Source: JBBKWJ01 sp037968895
Lineage (GTDB): Bacteria; Actinomycetota; Acidimicrobiia; Acidimicrobiales; SZUA-35
DNA: 25,873 bases
Assembly: GCA_037968895.1 (NCBI GenBank)
Contig: JBBKWJ010000030.1
Span: forward strand, 1-25,873
Direction: 5' to 3'
In this document: in pieces, positions 20,180 through 25,873 of the stretch
How the letters are laid out: every line of letters begins with the position of its first letter
Position numbering within the stretch: position 1 is the stretch's first letter
Position numbers and translations under genes: made by a program
Notes under the pieces: generated by a model
What the model saw: only the letters and a program-made list of their open reading frames with translations
Told to the model about the DNA's origin: nothing
Database searches by the model: none

Positions 20180-21534
20180 GCAACGAGAAGATTTCCGCAC
20201 TGCAAGCCCTAGCCGAGGACCGTGGCATTTCGCTTGACAAGCTGTTCGGCATTATGGCCAACGCGCTCGAGTCCGCATACAAGCGGATGCCGGGCGCCTA
20301 CGAATACGCCTGGGTCACCATCGACCCCGCAACATTCGACATTCGCGTTTTCGCTCAAGAACTTGATGACGAGGGCGAGCCATTCGGGCCCGAATACGAC
20401 GTCACCCCAGACAACTTCGGCCGGATCGCAGCGCAGACCACGAAGCAGATCCTCACCCAGGGGATCCGCGAGGTCGAGCGCGAGATGAAATACGAAGAGT
20501 ACGCAGGACGCGAGGGCGACATTGTCACCGGCATCGTGCAACAAACCGACTCACGCTTCACCCTCCTCGACCTTGGTCGGGTGGAAGCGCTCCTGCCTCA
20601 GGCCGAGCAAGTTCCCGTCGGTCCACGACCAGAAGCTGGTTCGCGCTACAAGGCGTACATCGTCGAGGTTCGCAAAACCGCGAAGGGCCCGCAGATCGTC
20701 GTCTCCCGAACTCACCCTGGTCTCATCAAGCGCTTGTTTGAGCTCGAAGTACCGGAGATCGCTGACGGAATCGTCGAGATGAAGGCGTGCGCTCGTGAAC
20801 CGGGCCACCGCACCAAAATTGCCGTCTACTCCAATGACCAGAACGTCGACCCGGTTGGTGCGTGTGTTGGTGCCCGCGGGTCACGCGTTCGTATGGTCGT
20901 CAACGAGCTGAACGGTGAGAAAGTCGACATCATTCCCTTCAGCGAGGATCCGTACGACTACGTAGCCAAGGCGCTCTCGCCGGCCAAGGTCAAAGAGGTC
21001 AGAATCCACCACGACACCGGCACCGCCGAGGTCATCGTTCCCGATTTCCAGCTTTCGCTGGCGATTGGCAAAGAGGGCCAGAACGCCCGTTTGGCTCACC
21101 GCCTCACCGGCTGGCGAATCGATATCAAGAGCGAAACCCAGCTTGCTGAAGAGGCAGCCGGAGTCGAAGACTACGGCACCGAAGAGTGGGCCGAGGGCGA
21201 ATGGATCGTCAACGAAGAGACCGGCGAACAGGTCTGGCAGCCCGCTGATGGCAGCGATGCAATTTCAGCTGAAGAGTGGGCAACATCTCCTGTGATCGAA
21301 GTCGACGATGCCGCGGCTGAGGCCACTGAGGCGACCGATGTCAGCGATGACGACGAAGTTTCGGCTGAAGTTGCCGCTGATGCTGAGGTCGAGGCTGATG
21401 CTGAGGTCGAGGCCGATGCAGTCGAGGCAACGGACGCTGCTGATGTGGTCGACGAACCGGCTGCTGAAGAAGTAGCAGCGGCTGACACCGACGAGGTAGC
21501 AGACACCGACGAAGCAGCAGACGAATCTGAGTAA
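20176..21534 (+). CDS. nusA: Transcription elongation/termination factor NusA
   Basis: NusA binds RNA polymerase and RNA and modulates pausing, termination and antitermination. The 452-aa protein has the N-terminal polymerase-binding domain (ISLDKLFGIMANALESAYKR). The S1 domain starts near residue 115 (GDIVTGIVQQTDSRFTLLDL). KH1 and KH2 follow (DPVGACVGARGSRVRMVV, LSLAIGKEGQNARLAHRLTG with W-RIDIKSE). After about residue 325 comes an acidic tail of about 125 residues with repeated Glu, Ala and Asp (VEADAEVEADA-type units), longer than in most actinobacterial NusA. It is coupled to rimP by a 4-nt overlap. Confidence 0.96.
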   Translation: MSNEKISALQALAEDRGISLDKLFGIMANALESAYKRMPGAYEYAWVTIDPATFDIRVFAQELDDEGEPFGPEYDVTPDNFGRIAAQTTKQILTQGIREVEREMKYEEYAGREGDIVTGIVQQTDSRFTLLDLGRVEALLPQAEQVPVGPRPEAGSRYKAYIVEVRKTAKGPQIVVSRTHPGLIKRLFELEVPEIADGIVEMKACAREPGHRTKIAVYSNDQNVDPVGACVGARGSRVRMVVNELNGEKVDIIPFSEDPYDYVAKALSPAKVKEVRIHHDTGTAEVIVPDFQLSLAIGKEGQNARLAHRLTGWRIDIKSETQLAEEAAGVEDYGTEEWAEGEWIVNEETGEQVWQPADGSDAISAEEWATSPVIEVDDAAAEATEATDVSDDDEVSAEVAADAEVEADAEVEADAVEATDAADVVDEPAAEEVAAADTDEVADTDEAADESE

Positions 21535-21859
21535 CACTCGGTGCGATGGCGAGGTTTGCTCGCCATCGCCCAACCGAACGTGCATCGGCTGCAAGGCGAG
21601 GCTGCCCCAAGGCCAACTCGTGAGGGTCACGGTTGACCCGTCTGGCCTGTTTCAGGTTGGACGAAATTTGCCCGGTCGCGGTGCGTGGCTCTGTAGGTCA
21701 AAAGAGGCCAGCGTCGGTGGCGCAAAACCGGAGTGCCTCGACTTGGCTGTCAATCGAGGCGGGTTTCAACGGGCCTTCCGCTTACGCCTTAAGCCAGCGC
21801 AGATTGTTGACCGATTCGGACCCGGCCTTCGCCAGTCAACGACCGATTCCGCGGGCTGA
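21527..21859 (+). CDS. ylxR: YlxR family (DUF448) RNA-binding protein, start unclear
   Basis: The frame contains clear YlxR signatures: NRTCIGCKARLPQGQLVRV at 21572-21628, then LPGRGAWLC, a second Cys region (PECLDLAVN) and FQRAFRLRL. YlxR (RnpM in B. subtilis) binds RNA and has been linked to RNase P. It normally sits between nusA and infB, as here. The start is a problem. Between the upstream in-frame stop (21497-21499) and the TCIGC motif there is no ATG, GTG or TTG in frame. The only near-canonical codon is CTG at 21527, used here provisionally, which overlaps the end of nusA. GTG at 21620 has an annotatable frame but would drop the conserved CxxC motif. A frameshift or base error near 21540-21570 is possible. 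Confidence 0.7.
   Translation: MSNTRCDGEVCSPSPNRTCIGCKARLPQGQLVRVTVDPSGLFQVGRNLPGRGAWLCRSKEASVGGAKPECLDLAVNRGGFQRAFRLRLKPAQIVDRFGPGLRQSTTDSAG
21543..21569 (+). terminator. 11-bp perfect hairpin after nusA
   Basis: GCGATGGCGAG (21543-21553) and CTCGCCATCGC (21559-21569) pair perfectly around GTTTG, 8 nt after the nusA stop. No T-tract follows. It lies directly before the conserved start region of YlxR, so it may control YlxR translation rather than end transcription. Confidence 0.55.
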
Positions 21860-21937
21860 ATCAAGCCCACCGGCAGATTACTTCTGACGGACCCGCGGTC
21901 GGCAGTCAAGCAGCGTGGGGCAGGGCACTCACGACGA

Positions 21938-21963
21938 TAGGATGCGTGTTTGCCCTAGGGCAA
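21938..21963 (+). promoter_or_regulatory. infB upstream promoter with 14-bp palindrome
   Basis: A -10-like TAGGAT (21938-21943) is followed, at the expected transcription start, by the perfect 14-bp palindrome TTGCCCTAGGGCAA (21950-21963). It lies 54 nt before the infB start. It could be an operator; no regulator is identified. Confidence 0.4.
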
Positions 21964-22017
21964 TCGCGGCCCGGTCGACACTGGCCAGGTAGCAAATCAA
22001 TTGAGGATGACTAATTA

Positions 22018-24897
22018 GTGGCAGCAAAAGTACGCGTCTACGAGCTTGCGAGAGAGTTGGGTCTCTCGAATAAGGAGGTGCTCGACCTTTGTTCCGCGCT
22101 CGGTATCGGGGTCAAGAGCCATTCCTCAAGCATTGTCGACGCCCAGGCCGACCGCCTCAGGCGTAAGGCCGAGCGCGAGGGTCTCGTCCGCGAGCCCATC
22201 GTTGAGCCAGAAGAGCCCAAAGAAGAGCCGAAGCCGCCAAAGGCGAGCCCAGACAATCCTCTGCCAAGAATTAAGCCACCGGCGCCCGCCCAAGCCGATG
22301 CACCGAAGCCGGCTGCCCCGGCGAAGATGCCGCCAGAGCGTGTTGTCACGTCAAGCGGTACCGCCACGACAACCGGCAGCATCACTTCAAGTGGTGCGGC
22401 CGTGCCACGGCCCGCGACCCCACCACCTCCCGCAGTTCGCCCCGCAGGGCCGCCGCCGGCTCGCCCCGAGCCTGTCGCCCCGAAGGCTGCCGCTCCTGTC
22501 GCCGAGGCACCAAAGGTCGCAGCACCGAAAGCTAAGAAGGCGGCCGCTCCGGTTGTCGTAGCTCCGGTTGCCGAAGCCCCTGCTGCCGAAGCCCCTGTCC
22601 TCGAAGCCCCTGCTGTCGAATCTCCTGCTGCTGCGCCAACCGCCGACGCGGTCAGCGACGCGCCCGCTGAAGCCCCTAAGGCCGACAAGACGAATGCAAA
22701 GAAGGCCAAGGAGCCTCCTGCTGGCCCACCAAGAACCAAGGCCGGCAAGCCAATTCCGCCTCCTCCCGGGCCTCCTCGAGGTGCAGACGGCAAGCCAATC
22801 CCACCTCCTCCTGGAGGCGGCGGCCGTAGTCGTCCTGCTCCCGGTGCTGGCGGCGGTGGCCGCCCAGGCGGATTCCGAAACGCAAACGCGCAGCCAGCTG
22901 GGGCTCGTCCCAGTGGGCCAGGCGGCGGCGGTCCAGGTGGTCGTCCCGGCGGTCCTGGTGGTCGTCCCGGCGGTCCTGGTGGTCGTCCCGGCGGTCCAAA
23001 CCGTGGTCGTCCGCGCCGCAAGAGCCGTCGTCGTCGTCCAGACGACGAGCTGCAGCCGATGTCCGTGCCTTCGTACACCCAGGGCGATGCCCCGGTGCCA
23101 GAAGGTGTCGTTGTCATCGAGCGTGCCTCAAGCGCTCAAGACCTCGGTCCAAAGCTCAATCGCACCGTCGCCGACGTCGTGCGTTTCCTTCTTACCAATG
23201 GCGAGATGGTCACGGCAACGGCGTCGCTTAGCGACCAGATGATTCTCAACTTTGCCGAAGACGTAGGGGCCGAAATTCGCCTCGTCGACCCAGGCGAAGA
23301 GCAAGAAGTCGAGCTGCTGAAGGCTCTTGAGTTCGAACTCGATGAAGAGATCGACGAAGAGATTCGCGACGACTGGCCCCATCGGCCACCTGTCATCACC
23401 GTCATGGGTCACGTCGACCACGGCAAAACCCTGCTGCTCGACAAGATTCGTTCGGCGAACGTTATTGCTGGCGAAGCTGGCGGCATTACCCAGCACATCG
23501 GTGCCTACCAGGTCAATAAAAACGGCAAGGTCTTGACCTTCCTTGACACTCCAGGCCACGAGGCGTTCACCGCCATGCGTGCACGCGGTGCGGACGCAAC
23601 CGACATTGTTGTGCTCGTTGTCGCCGCCGACGACGGTGTCATGCCACAAACACTTGAGGCGCTCGATCACGCCAAGGCAGCCGAGGTTCCCATCATCGTT
23701 GCCATCAACAAGATGGACCGCGAAGGTGCCGACCCGCAACGGGTCATGACCCAGCTCGCCGAGCGCAATCTCATCCCCGAGTCATGGGGTGGCGACACGA
23801 TCATGGTCGAGTTGTCGGCCATGACCGGAGACGGCATCGACGATCTGTTGGACAACCTCAATGTGATCGCTGAGCTTGAAGACCTTCGAGCACCGATAGA
23901 GGGTCGAGCCTCTGGGTCGGTTCTCGAGGCGCATCTCGACATCGGACGTGGACCCGTTGCAACGGTCATGGTTGAGCGCGGAACGCTCTCCGTCGGCGAT
24001 CCACTCGTAACTGGTGCGGCCTGGGGTCGTGTCAGAGCGCTCATCAACGACCATGGCGAAAACGTCAAGACCGCCGGACCATCAACACCAGTTCAGGTGC
24101 TCGGTCTGAGCGATGTCGCTGAAGCGGGTGACTCCTTCATCATTGCTCCAAACGAGAAGACCGCGTCGAAGGTGGCCGACACTCGTGAACACTGGTCTCG
24201 TCTTGCGAGCCTTGGTCGCGATGCATCAGCAACCGGTGGCGGCGCACGACTCGAAGACATTTTCAAGCAGATTCAGGCTGGCGAGTCAGCCACCCTGAAC
24301 CTGATCGTGAAGGCCGATGTAAACGGCTCTCTCGAGGCGGTCACCGACAGCCTCAAGAAGCTCGAACGTCCCGAAGTTAATCTTGCGTTCGTCCTTCGTG
24401 GCGTCGGCGGGATCACCGAGAACGACGTGCAATTGGCCGCTGCGTCAAACGCAACGATTCTCGGCTTCAATGTCCGACCAGACCGCAAGGCACGCGAACT
24501 CGCCGAGCAGGAGAAAGTAGAGATTCGTAACTACGAAATTATCTACAAGCTTCTGGAAGACATCGAGAACGCAATGCTCGGTCTGCTTGCACCAGAATAC
24601 GAAGAAATCGTCACCGGCGAAGCCGAAGTGCGCGAAGTATTCAAGGTGCCGAAGCTCGGCTCAGTTGCTGGCTGTATGGTCCGCAATGGTGTCATTACCA
24701 GAGGCACCAAAGTTCGCTTCCTCCGTGAAGGCACCATCATTTGGAAGGGCGCTGTGCAATCGCTGCGTCGCTTCAAAGACGATGTCCGAGAGGTCGCTGC
24801 TGGCTTCGAGTGTGGCATCGGCCTCACCGACTTCCAGGATCTCAAGGAAGGCGACATCATCGAAACCTTCGAAGAGCGCGAGATCCCCCGCACTTAG
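22018..24897 (+). CDS. infB: Translation initiation factor IF-2
   Basis: IF-2 is the GTPase that brings fMet-tRNA to the 30S subunit and promotes subunit joining. The 959-aa protein starts with the IF2N domain (VRVYELARELGLSNKEVLDL). About 270 residues of Pro/Ala-rich and Gly/Arg-rich low-complexity linker follow, then a second IF2N-like segment (about 370-430, ASSAQDLGPKLNRTVADVVR). The G domain has GHVDHGKT (464-471), GGITQHIGAY, DTPGH (510-514), NKMD (564-567) and an ELSAMTGDGI G5 region. Domains II-IV follow (LEAHLDIGRGPVATVMVERG, IVKADVNGSLEAVTDSLKKL, AGCMVRNGVITRG). GTG at 22018 has a distant GAGGA upstream. The long linker is typical of actinobacterial IF-2. Confidence 0.97.
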   Translation: MAAKVRVYELARELGLSNKEVLDLCSALGIGVKSHSSSIVDAQADRLRRKAEREGLVREPIVEPEEPKEEPKPPKASPDNPLPRIKPPAPAQADAPKPAAPAKMPPERVVTSSGTATTTGSITSSGAAVPRPATPPPPAVRPAGPPPARPEPVAPKAAAPVAEAPKVAAPKAKKAAAPVVVAPVAEAPAAEAPVLEAPAVESPAAAPTADAVSDAPAEAPKADKTNAKKAKEPPAGPPRTKAGKPIPPPPGPPRGADGKPIPPPPGGGGRSRPAPGAGGGGRPGGFRNANAQPAGARPSGPGGGGPGGRPGGPGGRPGGPGGRPGGPNRGRPRRKSRRRRPDDELQPMSVPSYTQGDAPVPEGVVVIERASSAQDLGPKLNRTVADVVRFLLTNGEMVTATASLSDQMILNFAEDVGAEIRLVDPGEEQEVELLKALEFELDEEIDEEIRDDWPHRPPVITVMGHVDHGKTLLLDKIRSANVIAGEAGGITQHIGAYQVNKNGKVLTFLDTPGHEAFTAMRARGADATDIVVLVVAADDGVMPQTLEALDHAKAAEVPIIVAINKMDREGADPQRVMTQLAERNLIPESWGGDTIMVELSAMTGDGIDDLLDNLNVIAELEDLRAPIEGRASGSVLEAHLDIGRGPVATVMVERGTLSVGDPLVTGAAWGRVRALINDHGENVKTAGPSTPVQVLGLSDVAEAGDSFIIAPNEKTASKVADTREHWSRLASLGRDASATGGGARLEDIFKQIQAGESATLNLIVKADVNGSLEAVTDSLKKLERPEVNLAFVLRGVGGITENDVQLAAASNATILGFNVRPDRKARELAEQEKVEIRNYEIIYKLLEDIENAMLGLLAPEYEEIVTGEAEVREVFKVPKLGSVAGCMVRNGVITRGTKVRFLREGTIIWKGAVQSLRRFKDDVREVAAGFECGIGLTDFQDLKEGDIIETFEEREIPRT
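22936..22998 (+). repeat. Three 21-bp tandem repeats in infB
   Basis: Three almost identical 21-bp units (22936-22956, 22957-22977, 22978-22998; the last differs at its final base) encode a repeated GGRPGGP. They lie in the Gly/Arg-rich linker of IF-2. Confidence 0.85.
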
Positions 24898-24902
24898 GGC
24901 TC

Positions 24903-25193
24903 GTGCACGTCGGAATCATTCGTGCTGGGCTCCTTATTCAAGGAGCCCAGTCATTGAAACAGAAGCGGTCCGTTGTGCAGTCAATCGTCCGGACTCTGGA
25001 TGGTTGGAAAGGCGTCGGTGCAGCCGAAGTGGGTGACCTTGAGCTGTGGCAACGCACCACGCTTGGCATAACAGTTGTTGGCGGCAGTGTGAGCCATGTG
25101 AATGATGTGCTTGACTCGGTTGATCGTTACATCTGGTCACAACCGACAATCGAAGTACTCGACATTGATCGAAGCTGGTGGGAAGAAGAATAA
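24903..25193 (+). CDS. ylxP: YlxP family (DUF503) protein
   Basis: The 96-aa protein matches the DUF503/YlxP family: VHVGIIRAGLLIQGAQSLKQ, KRSVVQSIVRTL, AEVGDLELWQRTTLGITVVG and HVNDVLDSVDRYI. The family has a small ferredoxin-like fold and lies between infB and rbfA in many Gram-positive bacteria; its function is not established, and a ribosome-related role is suggested by position. The start is GTG at 24903, 5 nt after the infB stop, with AGGG close upstream. A perfect 11-bp hairpin lies inside codons 8-16. Its stop overlaps the rbfA start by 1 nt (TAATG). Confidence 0.9.
   Translation: MHVGIIRAGLLIQGAQSLKQKRSVVQSIVRTLDGWKGVGAAEVGDLELWQRTTLGITVVGGSVSHVNDVLDSVDRYIWSQPTIEVLDIDRSWWEEE
24925..24950 (+). 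promoter_or_regulatory. 11-bp perfect hairpin inside the start of ylxP
   Basis: CTGGGCTCCTT (24925-24935) and AAGGAGCCCAG (24940-24950) pair perfectly around a 4-nt loop, 22 nt into ylxP and 27 nt after the infB stop. No T-tract follows. It could lower ylxP/rbfA translation or protect the infB 3' end. Confidence 0.5.
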
Positions 25194-25639
25194 TGGCCAA
25201 GAAATCGCAAGGACGACGACCCCGGCAATCGACTAATCGGCACTATCCACGCACCGCGCGCCTCAATGCGCTGCTGCAAGAGATTGTTGCTAGCTACTTC
25301 GAGAGGGTCGATGATGACGACATCGGTTTCATGACCATCACCGGAGTTGAGGTCGACGCCGACCTCAACATCTGCGAGGTCTACTTCTCGACGTTCGCTG
25401 ACGAGTCGGAAGACCAAACCATTCTCGCCGCCCTGGCTGAGCACCGTAAGCCTGTGCAGTCTGCCATCGCCCGCCAGGCCAAACTGCGTAAGACACCGAC
25501 TGTGGTGTTCACGTTCGATCCGGGTGTTCGAGCGGGCAACCGCATCGAAGAGGTGCTGAGCACGATCGATCTGTCATCCAGTTCGACCGTTGACGACGCT
25601 CCTGATGACGATGGCGCCATCGAGACAACCGAGGACTGA
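25193..25639 (+). CDS. rbfA: Ribosome-binding factor A
   Basis: RbfA binds the 30S precursor and helps 16S 5'-end maturation and cold adaptation. The 148-aa protein shows a KH-like fold: RLNALLQEIVASYFERVDDD, MTITGVEVDADLNICEVYFS, HRKPVQSAIARQAKLRKTPT and VFTFDPGVRAGNRIEEVLST. The N-terminus is basic (AKKSQGRRPRQSTNRHYPRT) and the last about 20 residues are an acidic tail. The ATG at 25193 overlaps the ylxP TAA (TAATG) and has GGAAGAAGA upstream. Confidence 0.95.
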   Translation: MAKKSQGRRPRQSTNRHYPRTARLNALLQEIVASYFERVDDDDIGFMTITGVEVDADLNICEVYFSTFADESEDQTILAALAEHRKPVQSAIARQAKLRKTPTVVFTFDPGVRAGNRIEEVLSTIDLSSSSTVDDAPDDDGAIETTED

Positions 25640-25640
25640 C

Positions 25641-25873
25641 ATGGCCAGAAGGTCAAAGAACGACTCAGGTGTTTCCGGGTGCTGCATCGTCGACAAGCCG
25701 GCTGGGTGTACGAGCCACGACGTCGTCGACATGGCCAGAAAGGCTCTTAAGACCAGAAGGGTTGGTCATGCGGGCACGCTCGATCCTGACGCCACTGGAG
25801 TCTTGGTCCTCGGTGTCGGACTCGGAACGAAGTTGCTTCAGTTCGTTACGGGCGCATCAAAAACATACGTCGG
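25641..25873 (+). CDS. truB: tRNA pseudouridine(55) synthase TruB (N-terminal part, cut by window edge)
   Basis: TruB makes pseudouridine 55 in the T-arm of tRNAs. The visible 77 residues start MARRSKNDSGVSGCCIVDKP and continue AGCTSHDVV, then VGHAGTLDPDATGVLVLGVG with the catalytic aspartate at residue 48, the same number as in E. coli TruB. TGASKTYVG at the edge is the next conserved block. ATG at 25641 starts 1 nt after the rbfA stop. A second in-frame ATG at 25731, in a repeat of the same GACATGGCCAGAA sequence, lies inside the conserved region and is not the start. The 3' part is outside the window. Confidence 0.95.
   Translation, partial: MARRSKNDSGVSGCCIVDKPAGCTSHDVVDMARKALKTRRVGHAGTLDPDATGVLVLGVGLGTKLLQFVTGASKTYV

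Noticed and set aside
22003..22020. Three-codon minicistron (ATG ACT AAT TAG) ending at the infB GTG
   Set aside because: The GAGG lies directly against this ATG, too close to serve it, and such short frames are frequent by chance.
22038..23117. 359-codon minus-strand frame opposite infB
   Set aside because: It is a shadow of the Pro/Gly-rich linker of IF-2, has low-complexity composition and no family match.
1..25873. CRISPR arrays, tRNA or rRNA genes, insertion sequences
   Set aside because: I looked for regularly spaced repeats, cloverleaf-like sequences and transposase-like proteins and saw none.

Overview
The window looks like a chromosomal core region of an actinobacterium with moderately high GC. 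The gene order and marine-type gene set suggest Acidimicrobiia; this placement is inference, not a computed classification. Supporting signs are a WhiG/FliA-type sigma factor, a DUF2510 protein, a short actinobacterial zinc-ribbon protein, many GTGA/ATGA start-stop overlaps, and frequent -10-like hexamers lying about 6 nt before start codons (leaderless transcripts). TGA is used as an ordinary stop by many genes here, which matters for one gene described below.

Layout. Positions 1-560 hold two minus-strand genes: the start of an unrecognised gene cut by the window edge, and a PhnA/YjdM zinc-ribbon protein. Positions 714-3581 are the rpsP-khpA-rimM-trmD-rplS-yraN ribosome/tRNA-modification cluster, with a striking run of seven hairpins between rplS and yraN. 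Positions 3593-5114 are an accessory island: a minus-strand operon (36-aa membrane protein, zinc-ribbon protein, ArsC-family protein), a plus-strand lipoprotein cytochrome c, and a short DUF2510 protein. Positions 5307-9009 carry comM (Mg-chelatase-like helicase), dprA and a WhiG-type sigma factor. Positions 9092-10690 encode an exported fusion of a degenerate LytM domain and a lipase-like hydrolase. From 10866 on come rpsB-tsf-pyrH-frr-cdsA, dxr-rseP-ispG, and rimP-nusA-ylxR-infB-ylxP-rbfA-truB, the last cut by the window edge.

The most notable item is the ArsC-family gene at 3593-3961 (minus). Its catalytic cysteine codon, equivalent to Cys12 of E. coli ArsC, is an in-frame TGA. The reading frame and family-typical residues continue on both sides. 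A stem-loop with the geometry of a bacterial SECIS element starts 5 nt after the TGA, with its apical loop at nucleotides 23-27 counted from the U. This is the expected picture of a selenocysteine-containing arsenate-reductase-like protein. The selenocysteine machinery is not in this window.

Other points for follow-up: recurrent leaderless-type promoters; the LytM-lipase fusion with lost zinc ligands; an operator-like inverted repeat on the sigma-factor promoter; a ylxR gene with no canonical start codon before its conserved motif; and perfect 11-12 bp hairpins without U-tracts after rpsB, after nusA and inside the start of ylxP. No stretch longer than 300 nt is without a gene.
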